The notes under the pieces were generated by a model. The model worked only from the letters and a program-made list of their open reading frames with translations. It searched no databases and was not told the origin of the DNA. The translations under genes were made by a program, and so were the position numbers. From Pseudomonas fluorescens (GTDB lineage: Bacteria > Pseudomonadota > Gammaproteobacteria > Pseudomonadales > Pseudomonadaceae), in the NCBI RefSeq assembly GCF_902497895.1, contig NZ_CABVHQ010000046.1, forward strand, positions 1-49,755: a stretch of 49,755 nucleotides of DNA, written 5' to 3'. Of the stretch, positions 25,719 through 33,240 are shown piece after piece; position 1 is the stretch's first letter, and each line of letters begins with the position of its first letter.

Positions 25719-26567
25719 TCAGTAAGTCTTGTCACCCATGATGCCGGCGCGTTCCATCTTGCGATGGCAAGGTGGGTAGTCCATTACGGCGTAGTGCTGG
25801 GTACTGCGGTTGTCCCAGATGGCGATGCTGTTCGGTTTCCAACGCCAGCGCACCTGATACTCGGGGATGTACGCCTGGCTGATCAGGTAGCGCAGCAGGT
25901 CGGCCGCGCCAGGGTTGGCATCCTGGCCGTAGCGCACCCGCTCGGGGGTATGGTAGTTACTCAAGTGGGTGGTGAAGGCATTGACGAACAGCACCTTTTC
26001 GCCGGTTTCCGGGTGGGTGCGCACCACCGGGTGCTCGGCGTCCGGATACTGGGCCTTGAGCGCCAGGCGCTTGTCGATCGGCATGGCCGCGCCGAAGCTC
26101 GCCTCGATGCTGTGGCGCGCGCGCAGGTCGGCGATCTTCGCCTTCACGTCATCGGGTAGACGCTCGTAGGCCACCACCATGTTTGCCCACATAGTGTCGC
26201 CCCCCACCGGCGGGCACTCCACGCAACGCAGCACACACCCCATCGGCGGGGCCTCACGCCAGGTGGCGTCGGTGTGCCAGGCGTTCTCGTAGCGGTCCAT
26301 CGGCTGGTCCGGGTTCTTGTAGATGCGTACCAGGCCCGGATGATCCGGGTCACTACCCGCCACCGGATGATCCTCCAACTCGCCGAAGCGGCGGGCGAAG
26401 GCGACGTGCTCGGCGCGGCTGATGTCCTGGTCACGCAAGAACACCACCCGGTGCTTGAGCAACTGGGCACGAATCTCGGCAAAAAGACCGTCATCATGGA
26501 GAGCGTCGGCGAGGTTGACGCCGACTATTTCCGCGCCGATGTTGCAGGTCAATTGTTCGACTTTCAT
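25719..26567 (-). CDS. TauD/TfdA-family Fe(II)/2-oxoglutarate dioxygenase
   Basis: Non-haem iron dioxygenase of 282 residues. The iron ligands are His98-x-Asp100 in NAWHTDATW and distal His258 in STQHYAV; Arg273 near the C-terminus (ERAGIMG) fits the 2-oxoglutarate-binding arginine. Known TauD-family members hydroxylate the carbon bearing a sulfonate, an ether or an alkyl sulfate, so the product collapses to an aldehyde or ketone plus sulfite or sulfate. Start ATG at 26567 with GGGAG upstream, 14 bases after the quinone oxidoreductase gene. Together with a YeiH-type exporter in the same operon, a desulfonating role is plausible; it could equally hydroxylate a non-sulfur substrate. Confidence 0.92.
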   Translation of the reverse strand: MKVEQLTCNIGAEIVGVNLADALHDDGLFAEIRAQLLKHRVVFLRDQDISRAEHVAFARRFGELEDHPVAGSDPDHPGLVRIYKNPDQPMDRYENAWHTDATWREAPPMGCVLRCVECPPVGGDTMWANMVVAYERLPDDVKAKIADLRARHSIEASFGAAMPIDKRLALKAQYPDAEHPVVRTHPETGEKVLFVNAFTTHLSNYHTPERVRYGQDANPGAADLLRYLISQAYIPEYQVRWRWKPNSIAIWDNRSTQHYAVMDYPPCHRKMERAGIMGDKTY

Positions 26568-26581
26568 GGCAGGTGGCTCCC

Positions 26582-27562
26582 TTAAATGACGAAAATCGAC
26601 GAGCCAGTGGTTTTGCGTGATTCCAGGTCACGATGGGCCTGCACGGCATCCTGCAATGCGTAGTGCTGGTTGATCTCGATCTTGATTCGACCGCTACCGA
26701 CGTGATCGAACAACTCACCCGCCAGGGCGGCCTTCTCCGCCGGGTCGGCGATGTAATCGGCCAACGCCGGGCGGGTCAGGAACAGCGAGCCCTTCATCGC
26801 CAGCAGCACCGGGTCGAAGGCCGGGATCGGACCAGAAGCAGTACCCACGCAAACCATCAGGCCTCGGCGCTTGAGCGAATCCAGAGAGCCCATGAAGGTA
26901 TTCTTGCCGACGCTGTCGAACACCACGTTGACGCCGACGCCGTCAGTCAGCTCGCGAACGCGCTTGGCAACGTCTTCGTGGCTGTAGTTGATGACGTGGT
27001 CGCACCCATGGGCCCGGGCGATTTCGCCCTTGGCCTCGGTGGACACAGTGCCGATTACCGTCAAGCCGAGCAGCTTGGCCCACTGCGAGACGATCAGGCC
27101 GACGCCACCTGCGGCGGCGTGCAGCAGAATGCTGTCGCCAACCTTGAAATTGTAAATGCGGCGCATCAGGTACGATGAAGTCAGGCCGCGCATGGTCATG
27201 GCCGCGGCGGTCTCGAAGCTGATGGTTTCCGGCAGTTTGATCAGCGGCGCGGCCTGGATCAAACGCTCGGTGCTGTAGGCACCCAGGGTGTTGAGAAAAC
27301 CGGTGTAGGTGACGCGATCGCCAACCTCCACATGGGTCACACCCTCGCCAACGGCCTGCACCACACCGGATGCTTCGACCCCCATGCCGTTGGCCAGCGG
27401 GATCGGGTAGGTGCCATTGCGAAAGTAGGTGTCGGCATAGTTCAGGCCGACAGCCACATGACGAAGACGAACCTGACCCGGGCCGGGTTCGCCAACCTCG
27501 ACGTCTTCATAGCGAAGGACTTCGGGACCACCGGTTTCGTAGAAGCGTACGGCTTTGGCCAT
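26582..27562 (-). CDS. Quinone oxidoreductase-like MDR protein (QorA family)
   Basis: NADPH-dependent medium-chain reductase of 326 residues lacking the structural-zinc cysteines of alcohol dehydrogenases. Marks are the N-terminal ETGGPEVLRYEDVEVGEPGPGQV and the Rossmann loop HAAAGGVGLIVSQWAK near residue 145. GGAGAA lies about nine bases before the ATG. First gene of the seven-gene operon, downstream of the shared AraC element. It may reduce an enone or quinone intermediate or pass electrons to the Rieske ferredoxin; no direct evidence favours either. Confidence 0.92.
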   Translation of the reverse strand: MAKAVRFYETGGPEVLRYEDVEVGEPGPGQVRLRHVAVGLNYADTYFRNGTYPIPLANGMGVEASGVVQAVGEGVTHVEVGDRVTYTGFLNTLGAYSTERLIQAAPLIKLPETISFETAAAMTMRGLTSSYLMRRIYNFKVGDSILLHAAAGGVGLIVSQWAKLLGLTVIGTVSTEAKGEIARAHGCDHVINYSHEDVAKRVRELTDGVGVNVVFDSVGKNTFMGSLDSLKRRGLMVCVGTASGPIPAFDPVLLAMKGSLFLTRPALADYIADPAEKAALAGELFDHVGSGRIKIEINQHYALQDAVQAHRDLESRKTTGSSIFVI

Positions 27563-27636
27563 GCCTGTTTTTCTCCAATCTGCGATTTTGGCGTGAATTG
27601 CGCTGATTGGACTGTAGGCCGCAGGCTGACTGATCG

Positions 27637-27676
27637 CTTCTCATCAGACGACAATGGCTTTTCATTTCGTGACAAA
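27637..27676 (-). promoter_or_regulatory. Putative AraC-regulator operator, copy B
   Basis: A 40-base element upstream of the quinone oxidoreductase operon, about 100 bases from its ATG. It matches copy A (19744-19783) at 30 of 40 positions with no gap, including both GAC triplets 24 bases apart and the terminal TGACAAA. It lies outside any convincing coding region. Likely site for the AraC-type regulator at 19932. Confidence 0.6.
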
Positions 27677-27746
27677 GATGAGGCGTCCCGGCTTGATGTC
27701 GAACTGCTCTTCGACACGATCAACCATTGTCTTGGTGCTCTCCTCT

Positions 27747-28682
27747 CTAGCGGAGTACGTGGCTACGCGCCGCACTGTGAGTGAAAATACGTTCACTGGC
27801 TGCGTAACGGTGCCGGTTGCCCAGCGTCGGCGTGCACTTGGGTTTGACCAGGCTGGTGGCTGGCTGCAGAAAGCCCAGTAAGGCCTGCTGGGTGTCCTGC
27901 CAGGCCGTCTTGTGTTCCATATCGAGGAAGTGCCCGGTGTTCTTGATTGTGCTGAATTGGCACTGACGGACATGGCCGGCGAACAGGCGGGCGTCTTGCG
28001 CCGAGGTGTACTCGTCCCATTCGCCGTTGACGAACAGCAGCGGAACCTCGATGGCATCGACGCAGTCGACGTAGCATTTGGTGTCCTGGGTCAGCACCTC
28101 ATTGATATGGAAATGCATCTGCCTGAATTCGTGCTCGGCCAGGCTGCTGATATGGCGGTAGTTGAAGCGCTTGAACAGCGACGGCAGGTGCTTGCCGATG
28201 GTGCTGTTGACCAAGTGTCCAACGTTGCAGCGGTCGCAGGCCTCCAGAAGACCCAGGCCGCTCTCCAGGTAGTCGCGCATCGGCTTACTGATCCGCGCCG
28301 CGAATGAACTGATCACTGCCTTCTCGATTCGTCGCGGCCGCTGAGCGAGTGCCAGCAAGGTAGCCGCCCCGCCCCAGGAAAATGACAGCACATGGTCGGC
28401 GCGAAAGTGTTCGACCAACTCCAGCAGTATCTCTGCTTCGTCCTCCTTGCGGATCGGCTGGCGGTATCGGTTGTGGGGGCGCGACTGGCCGGCGTAGGGC
28501 TGGTCGTAGAGAACCACATTGAACCGCGGCTGCAGGTAACGCACCGATTGGGCGAAGGATGCGGTGGTTGCCAGCGAGCCATTGACCAGAATTATGGTCT
28601 TGTCAGCGGCGTTATTCACATAGTGTTCGGTATAAACCTTGTACTTGTTGAAAATCTCGACGATGGCAGTCTCTGGCTTCAT
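27747..28682 (-). CDS. PhaG/RhlA-type 3-hydroxyacyl-ACP acyltransferase
   Basis: Alpha/beta-hydrolase-fold acyltransferase of 311 residues, very like P. putida PhaG and P. aeruginosa RhlA. It should draw 3-hydroxyacyl groups from fatty-acid synthesis, either to CoA/free acid for polyhydroxyalkanoate or to form 3-(3-hydroxyalkanoyloxy)alkanoate surfactant. The nucleophile is Ser102 in FSWGG, the same residue number as in RhlA; GEWDEYT and NTGHFLDME carry the Asp and His. Start ATG at 28682 with AAGGA seven bases upstream. The C-terminal ~20 residues (RHRYAASERIFTHSAARSH) extend beyond PhaG. No rhlB or pha synthase is adjacent. PhaG and RhlA cannot be separated by eye. Confidence 0.85.
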   Translation of the reverse strand: MKPETAIVEIFNKYKVYTEHYVNNAADKTIILVNGSLATTASFAQSVRYLQPRFNVVLYDQPYAGQSRPHNRYRQPIRKEDEAEILLELVEHFRADHVLSFSWGGAATLLALAQRPRRIEKAVISSFAARISKPMRDYLESGLGLLEACDRCNVGHLVNSTIGKHLPSLFKRFNYRHISSLAEHEFRQMHFHINEVLTQDTKCYVDCVDAIEVPLLFVNGEWDEYTSAQDARLFAGHVRQCQFSTIKNTGHFLDMEHKTAWQDTQQALLGFLQPATSLVKPKCTPTLGNRHRYAASERIFTHSAARSHVLR

Positions 28683-29150
28683 GTCGTTATCCTTCCGGCA
28701 CAAGTGTGGTTCGCAAAACAGCGTGAGCGGCTGTTCGCAGGACCATTCAGTTGATTGCAGAACGCCCGGCCCCAAACGTCAGCACCAGACAAATAACTTG
28801 TTTTATTTCAATAAGTTGCAAACATTAATCGGTAATGCTCTGCGCCAAGGCAGAGGCTTGCGCCCGATTGAACCCGGCAGCACAGAAGCGCGAGGACTCC
28901 CGGACGCTCGTTGTGACCGCCAAGTCACTTATCGACCCGAGGTCTCTGATTTAAGCAGGCGATCTCTCACATGCAAGGGAAAGATGAACTATTCCGACGA
29001 ACCGGGAGCCATCCCATCCGCCGCGACGCCATCACTGGCCGTATGCGGTCAATCGGATGACTTCTGGCTGTTCATGAACGACAAAAGGCACATGCCCTTT
29101 CTCGGACCAGGCATTAAAATCATTTGCCCGCACCGTATTGGAGAGCGCCG
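28683..29150. other. Intergenic region upstream of the PhaG-like gene, AT-rich patch
   Basis: About 468 bases between divergent genes. Positions 28785-28830 are markedly AT-rich for this genome and contain a palindrome with arms AACTT (28795-28799) and AAGTT (28813-28817). Its 15-base separation between CT and AG does not fit the lux-box CT-N12-AG. It may hold the PhaG-like gene's promoter. I see no repeat element or clear RNA gene. Confidence 0.4.
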
Positions 29151-29348
29151 ATGATCAAGCCCTCAATGCCCTTTGTCATGGTTGCCATTGCCATAGCGGT
29201 CAGCGGATCGTCCTGCCATGACTATGGGAAAAGTGACAGCTCAGCAAACACTCCGCAAAGCCAGTCACCGGAAGCCAGTCACAATAGTCGCGTGATTGTG
29301 CCTCGGCAGCAGATCGAACCTCAAATCCAGCCGAGGCCAAGAATGTAG
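29151..29348 (+). CDS. Small exported protein, possible lipoprotein
   Basis: A 65-residue frame starting at ATG 29151 with GGAG eight bases upstream. The N-terminus has a basic residue, a hydrophobic stretch (MPFVMVAIAIAVSG) and a cysteine in SGSSCHD, which looks like a signal peptide ending in a poor lipobox. The remainder is polar and rich in Ser, Gln and Pro, as in small envelope lipoproteins. I do not recognise the family. No clear neighbour relationship; the next gene is ilvD on the same strand after a repeat. Confidence 0.45.
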   Translation: MIKPSMPFVMVAIAIAVSGSSCHDYGKSDSSANTPQSQSPEASHNSRVIVPRQQIEPQIQPRPRM

Positions 29349-29465
29349 CCAGGCACCCCATCATCCGATTTCCTGGTTTGTTCAATAAAAAGCCCGGGAG
29401 AACCCTTTGTCTCTTCGGGTTGGTAATCCCGCTAGCAGCGACCATAGTTAAGCGAACGCTGCATC

Positions 29466-29569
29466 CCTGTAGGAGCGAGCTTGCTCGCGATGGACTCAAG
29501 GGCGGCGCGTTTATTCAGAAAACACGCGTTATCGTTAACGTCCATCGCGAGCAAGCTCGCTCCTACAGG
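29466..29569. repeat. REP doublet, GTAGGAGCGAGCTTGCTCGCGA family
   Basis: Arms 29466-29494 and 29541-29569 are exact reverse complements and are themselves palindromic (GCGAGC..GCTCGC). This is a different REP class from those at 6381 and 31320. It ends 33 bases before the ilvD start codon, so it lies in that gene's leader or promoter region. Confidence 0.92.
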
Positions 29570-29602
29570 TTTGCCACGCCCCTCCTGAAGCGAGGAACAG
29601 TC

Positions 29603-31285
29603 ATGAGCGACAATGACCATCTGCGTAAATATTCCTCTCAAGTGGTCGACGGCGTGGAGCGCACGCCCGGCCGCGCCATGCTGCGCGCCGTGGGCTTCAC
29701 CGATGAGGACTTCAAAAAGCCGCAGATCGGCATCGCCTCCACCTGGGCGATGGTCACACCATGCAATATGCATATCGACAAGCTGGCGGTCGAAGCCGAA
29801 AAAGGCGCGAACGCCGCCGGGGCCAAGGGCGTCATTTTCAACACCATCACCATTTCCGACGGCATCGCCAACGGCACCGAAGGCATGAAGTATTCGCTGG
29901 TGTCGCGGGAAGTGATTGCCGACTCCATCGAGGTGGTTGCCGGTTGCGAAGGCTTTGACGGTCTCGTGGCGGTGGGCGGCTGTGACAAGAACATGCCGGG
30001 ATGCCTGATCGGGATGGCCCGCCTGAATCGTCCCTCGATCTTCGTGTATGGCGGCACCATCCAGCCGGGCGCCGGCCACACCGACATCATTTCGGTGTTC
30101 GAGGCCGTGGGCCAACACGCGCGGGGTGATATCAACGAGATCCAGGTCAAGCAGATCGAGGAAGTGGCGATTCCCGGTCCCGGCTCCTGCGGCGGCATGT
30201 ACACGGCCAATACCATGGCCTCCGCCATCGAGGCGTTGGGCATGAGCCTGCCTGGGTCCAGCTCCCAGGATGCGATCAGCAGCGACAAGGCCTCGGACAG
30301 TTTCCGTGCCGGTCAGCAGGTTATGGAGCTGCTCAAGCGAGACATCAAACCCCGCGACATCATGACCCGCAAGGCCTTTGAAAACGCCATTCGGGTGGTG
30401 ATCGCCCTCGCCGGCTCCACCAATGCCGTGCTGCATCTGTTGGCCATGGCCCATGCCGTCGATGTCGAGCTGACCCTGGATGACTTCGTGGAGCTGGGCA
30501 AGGACTCCCCGGTGGTGGCCGACCTGCGCCCCAGCGGCAAATACATGATGAGCGAGCTGGTCGCCATCGGCGGCATCCAGCCGCTGATGAAGCGCATGCT
30601 CGATGCGGGCATGCTGCACGGCGATGTACTCACGGTCACCGGCAAGACCCTGGCCGAAAACCTGGAGAACGTACCCGACTACCCCGCGGGCCAGGACGTG
30701 ATCCTGCCCTTCGACCAGCCTATCAAGAAGGACTCCCACCTGGTGGTGCTGCGCGGCAATCTCTCGCCCACTGGCGCCGTGGCCAAGATCACCGGCAAGG
30801 AAGGCCTGCGCTTTGAAGGCAAGGCCCGGGTCTACCACGGTGAGGAAGGTGCGCTGGCCGGTATTCTCAACGGCGAAGTCCAGGCCGGCGACGTCATCGT
30901 GATCCGCTACGAAGGCCCCAAGGGCGGCCCCGGCATGCGCGAAATGCTCTCGCCCACGTCTGCCGTCATGGGCAAGGGACTGGGCAAGGAAGTCGCACTC
31001 ATCACCGACGGCCGCTTCTCCGGTGGCTCGCACGGGTTTGTGGTGGGGCATATCACGCCCGAAGCCTTTGAGGGCGGCCCCATCGCGCTGATTGAAAACG
31101 GCGACACCATCACCATCGACGCCGAAACCCGACAGATCACGGTCGATGTCTGCGACGCCGAACTGGCCGAGCGCAAAACCCGCTGGGTACGCCCGGAATC
31201 CAAGTACAAGCGTGGTGTGCTGGCCAAATATGCCAAGACCGTATCCAGCGCTTCGGAAGGCGCCGTCACCGATAAATATCTCTGA
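29603..31285 (+). CDS. ilvD: Dihydroxy-acid dehydratase
   Basis: Fe-S dehydratase converting 2,3-dihydroxy-3-methyl acids to 2-keto acids in valine/isoleucine synthesis. The ATG at 29603 (MSDNDHLRKYS) is preceded by GAGG; an earlier in-frame extension runs through the REP doublet and is not real. The 560-residue length is shorter than the ~612-residue enterobacterial-type enzyme. Cluster cysteines are Cys54 (TPCNMH), Cys127 (GGCDKN) and Cys196 (GSCGGM). That length and spacing fit the oxygen-stable [2Fe-2S] class of plants and mycobacteria; related IlvD/Edd enzymes act on sugar acids. Pseudomonads usually also carry a long-form ilvD, so this may be a second copy. No other ilv gene is nearby. 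Confidence 0.9.
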   Translation: MSDNDHLRKYSSQVVDGVERTPGRAMLRAVGFTDEDFKKPQIGIASTWAMVTPCNMHIDKLAVEAEKGANAAGAKGVIFNTITISDGIANGTEGMKYSLVSREVIADSIEVVAGCEGFDGLVAVGGCDKNMPGCLIGMARLNRPSIFVYGGTIQPGAGHTDIISVFEAVGQHARGDINEIQVKQIEEVAIPGPGSCGGMYTANTMASAIEALGMSLPGSSSQDAISSDKASDSFRAGQQVMELLKRDIKPRDIMTRKAFENAIRVVIALAGSTNAVLHLLAMAHAVDVELTLDDFVELGKDSPVVADLRPSGKYMMSELVAIGGIQPLMKRMLDAGMLHGDVLTVTGKTLAENLENVPDYPAGQDVILPFDQPIKKDSHLVVLRGNLSPTGAVAKITGKEGLRFEGKARVYHGEEGALAGILNGEVQAGDVIVIRYEGPKGGPGMREMLSPTSAVMGKGLGKEVALITDGRFSGGSHGFVVGHITPEAFEGGPIALIENGDTITIDAETRQITVDVCDAELAERKTRWVRPESKYKRGVLAKYAKTVSSASEGAVTDKYL

Positions 31286-31319
31286 TCCTTATGCCTATTT
31301 TTTGATCTAGCCTCGTACT

Positions 31320-31466
31320 CGTAGCAGCTGCCGAGCCTGCGAGGCTGCGTTCGAGGACGCAGTCCTCGCAAATCCTGCATACGCGGTTTACCTGAAAGAA
31401 CCCGTTGCCTGATTTTACGACCGCTTCGCGGCCGAACGCAGCCTCGCGGGCTCGGCAGCTGCTACG
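31320..31466. repeat. REP doublet, CGTAGCAGCTGCCGA family
   Basis: Outer arms CGTAGCAGCTGCCGAGCCTGCGAGG and its complement end at 31320 and 31466, with inner complementary segments (GGCTGCGTTCG / CGAACGCAGCC). Further copies of the same family are at 40493-40625 and 46906-47066. It follows ilvD by 34 bases. Confidence 0.9.
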
Positions 31467-31536
31467 CAGTATTTCAAAGTTTTGTAGATACCTATGCCCT
31501 CAAGGGGTTACGCAGACAGTCTGCGCCCGTCAGGCG

Positions 31537-31713
31537 CAGGAGATGCCGTTTAGCGCTTCGATTTCGAAATAAAGCACTTTGCCCTCGCGGATTTGTGCGC
31601 CCTTCGTTCGCGGGTATCCCGCTACATTAGAACTCCATGCTCCTGCAGCGCGACCCAGAAAAAACAGCCAGCTCGCCTCAATAATCTGCCAACCACCAGG
31701 AGTCATACCCATG
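31537..31713 (+). promoter_or_regulatory. Duplicated 5' regulatory region, copy 1
   Basis: About 175 bases ending at the start codon of the substrate-binding protein gene. It is clearly similar to 32964-33135: shared blocks are GCAGGA.ATGCCGT, AATAAAGCACT, ATTTGTGC, TACATTAGA, CAGCTCGCCT, ATCTGCC and GGAGTC..ATGACA in the same order and near-identical spacing. TACATT could be a -10 element. The conserved blocks probably hold the promoter, leader and ribosome site. Confidence 0.7.
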
Positions 31714-32763
31714 ACAGCATCCCAGATTCGCGCTCTTCAAGTTGCCGGCTTCGCGTTACTGACGGTTAGTGCAGGCGCTGCGTTGGCTGAAGATATTACC
31801 TTTGTCTCCCAGGGCGGCGCCTACCAGGAAGCGCAAAGCAAAGCGATTCTCGAGCCGGCCGCGAAAAAGCTCGGTTTGACCCTGAAGCAGGACAGTTCCC
31901 CGAAAGCGTACCCGATCATCAAGACCCAGGTTCAAAGCGGCAAGGTCAGCTGGGATGTGGTTGATTTGCCAACCGGCGATTGCCTTCGCGGCGAGCAGGA
32001 AGGTCTGTTCGAGAAACTCGATCTGGCACTGATCCCCAATGCTGCCCAATTGCCCCCTGAGCTCAAGGACGACTACAGTGTCGGCTACATCAGCTACTCC
32101 ACGGTACTGGCCTATCGGACCGATGCGTTCAAGGGCAAGAAAGTGCCTAAAACCTGGGCGGATTTCTGGGATACCGATAAATTCCCCGGCCAACGTTCGC
32201 TGCGCAACTTGCCGCGCCCGACCCTGGAAATTGCCTTGATGGCCGATGGCGTGGCCCCGGATAAACTCTATCCGCTGGACGTCGACCGGGCTTTCAAGAA
32301 ACTTGAACAGATCAAGCCCGACATCTCGACCTGGTGGACCTCCGGCGGCCAGTCGGCACAGCTGATCAGTGACGGTGAAGTGGACATGATCCAGGCCTGG
32401 AACGGCCGGATGACTGCCGTACAGGCCGCAGGTGCTCCGGTAGCCTTCGACTACAACCAGGGGGTGCTGGAAACCAACTCGCTGTGTGTGCTTAAAGGCA
32501 CCCCACACAAGGTCGCCGCGATGAAGTTCGTCAACGAAGCCATCGACGCCAAGCTGCAAGCCGCCCTGCCCTTGCTCATCGATTACGGTCCGCTGAACCC
32601 TGAAGCCTTCAAGACCGGGACCATTCCCGACGGGCTCGCGGCAAAACTGCCGTCCTCGCCGGAAAACATCGCCCGTCAGGCGTTGCTGTCGTCCAAATGG
32701 TGGGCCTCCGAGGAGGGCGTGAAAGCAGAAGAACGCTGGTTGTCATTTGTTCAGAAGCAATAA
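31711..32763 (+). CDS. Polyamine-type ABC transporter substrate-binding protein
   Basis: Periplasmic binding protein of 350 residues, PotD/PotF-like (SBP_bac_8 type). It has a Sec signal peptide ending at GAALA before EDITFVSQGG. Typical segments are DVVDLPTGDCLRGEQEGLFEKLD, GYISYSTVLAYRTDAFKG (near residue 130) and TWADFWDTDKFPGQRSL. Start ATG at 31711 with CAGGAG upstream; an in-frame extension to 31579 would precede the signal peptide and is rejected. It heads a transporter whose other parts (two permeases, ATPase) follow with a catabolic aldehyde dehydrogenase and aminotransferase between them. The ligand is likely a polyamine, GABA or a related amino compound. Confidence 0.92.
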   Translation: MTASQIRALQVAGFALLTVSAGAALAEDITFVSQGGAYQEAQSKAILEPAAKKLGLTLKQDSSPKAYPIIKTQVQSGKVSWDVVDLPTGDCLRGEQEGLFEKLDLALIPNAAQLPPELKDDYSVGYISYSTVLAYRTDAFKGKKVPKTWADFWDTDKFPGQRSLRNLPRPTLEIALMADGVAPDKLYPLDVDRAFKKLEQIKPDISTWWTSGGQSAQLISDGEVDMIQAWNGRMTAVQAAGAPVAFDYNQGVLETNSLCVLKGTPHKVAAMKFVNEAIDAKLQAALPLLIDYGPLNPEAFKTGTIPDGLAAKLPSSPENIARQALLSSKWWASEEGVKAEERWLSFVQKQ

Positions 32764-32771
32764 GAGCAGGA

Positions 32772-32915
32772 TCAAAAGATCGCAGCCTGCGGCAGCTCCT
32801 ACGATACCCGGGTTTTACATGACCCTGTAGGAGCTGGCGCAGCCTGCGATCTTTTGGCGGTTTCGGGAATGCCAAAGAGCAAGATCAAAAGATCGCAGCC
32901 TGCGGCAGCTCCTAC
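32772..32915. repeat. Three REP copies, GTAGGAGCTGCCG family
   Basis: Copies at 32772-32802 (forward), 32827-32856 (inverted) and 32885-32915 (forward) lie between the substrate-binding protein gene and the permease genes. The first two, or last two, can each fold into a hairpin, giving alternative structures. A REP cluster here could lower downstream permease expression relative to the binding protein. Confidence 0.9.
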
Positions 32916-32963
32916 AGTCGGAGATGCCTGCAGCCCCCCGTGAACCCTGAAAAAACCCCCGAC

Positions 32964-33135
32964 GCAGGACATGCCGTCTACCTCCCCTATTTCGCAATAA
33001 AGCACTCTGGCACCGCGCATTTGTGCCTGCTTCATTTGCCGACCTGCCGGTACATTAGAGGCTGCATGGTCCTTACAACAAAAAGCACGCCCAGCTCGCC
33101 TTTAGCATCTGCCCCACTCGGGAGTCCTCCACATG
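32964..33135 (+). promoter_or_regulatory. Duplicated 5' regulatory region, copy 2
   Basis: Paralogue of 31537-31713 by the blocks listed there, including the ribosome site GGGAGTC and an ATGACA start. In this copy the start opens only a 31-codon frame (33133-33228), followed by the permease gene. It should give the permease genes a second promoter under the same control as the binding protein. Confidence 0.7.
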
Positions 33136-33228
33136 ACAACAATCCAGCACTGTCTGTTTTCTATCGCGAGTCCGGTATCACTGAGCGCCAGAGCAATTGC
33201 GGCTTATGCCGACCTCATGAACAAGTGA
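33133..33228 (+). pseudogene. 31-codon ORF at the duplicated start; likely remnant of a second binding-protein gene
   Basis: ATG at 33133 follows GGGAG and occupies the position equivalent to the binding-protein start. It encodes 31 residues, MTTIQHCLFSIASPVSLSAR then AIAAYADLMNK. The start matches the real gene (MTxxQ) and the sequence has a signal-peptide-like hydrophobic run ending AYA-D, then stops. It looks like the head of a duplicated binding-protein gene whose body has been deleted. A functional leader peptide cannot be excluded. The stop is 12 bases before the permease ATG. Confidence 0.45.
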
Positions 33229-33240
33229 TGGGAGGCCAAC

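Noticed and set aside
28795..28817. lux-type quorum-sensing box before the PhaG/RhlA-like gene
   Set aside because: Arms AACTT and AAGTT leave 15 bases between CT and AG instead of 12.
28984..29154. 56-residue frame ending in an ATGA overlap with the small lipoprotein candidate
   Set aside because: The only ribosome-like sequence is 3-4 bases from the ATG, too close, and the protein has no recognisable feature. The overlap alone is weak support.
33001..33030. Sigma-54 promoter in the duplicated leader
   Set aside because: TGGCAC is present but no GC dinucleotide occurs at the required spacing, and the other copy lacks TGGCAC.
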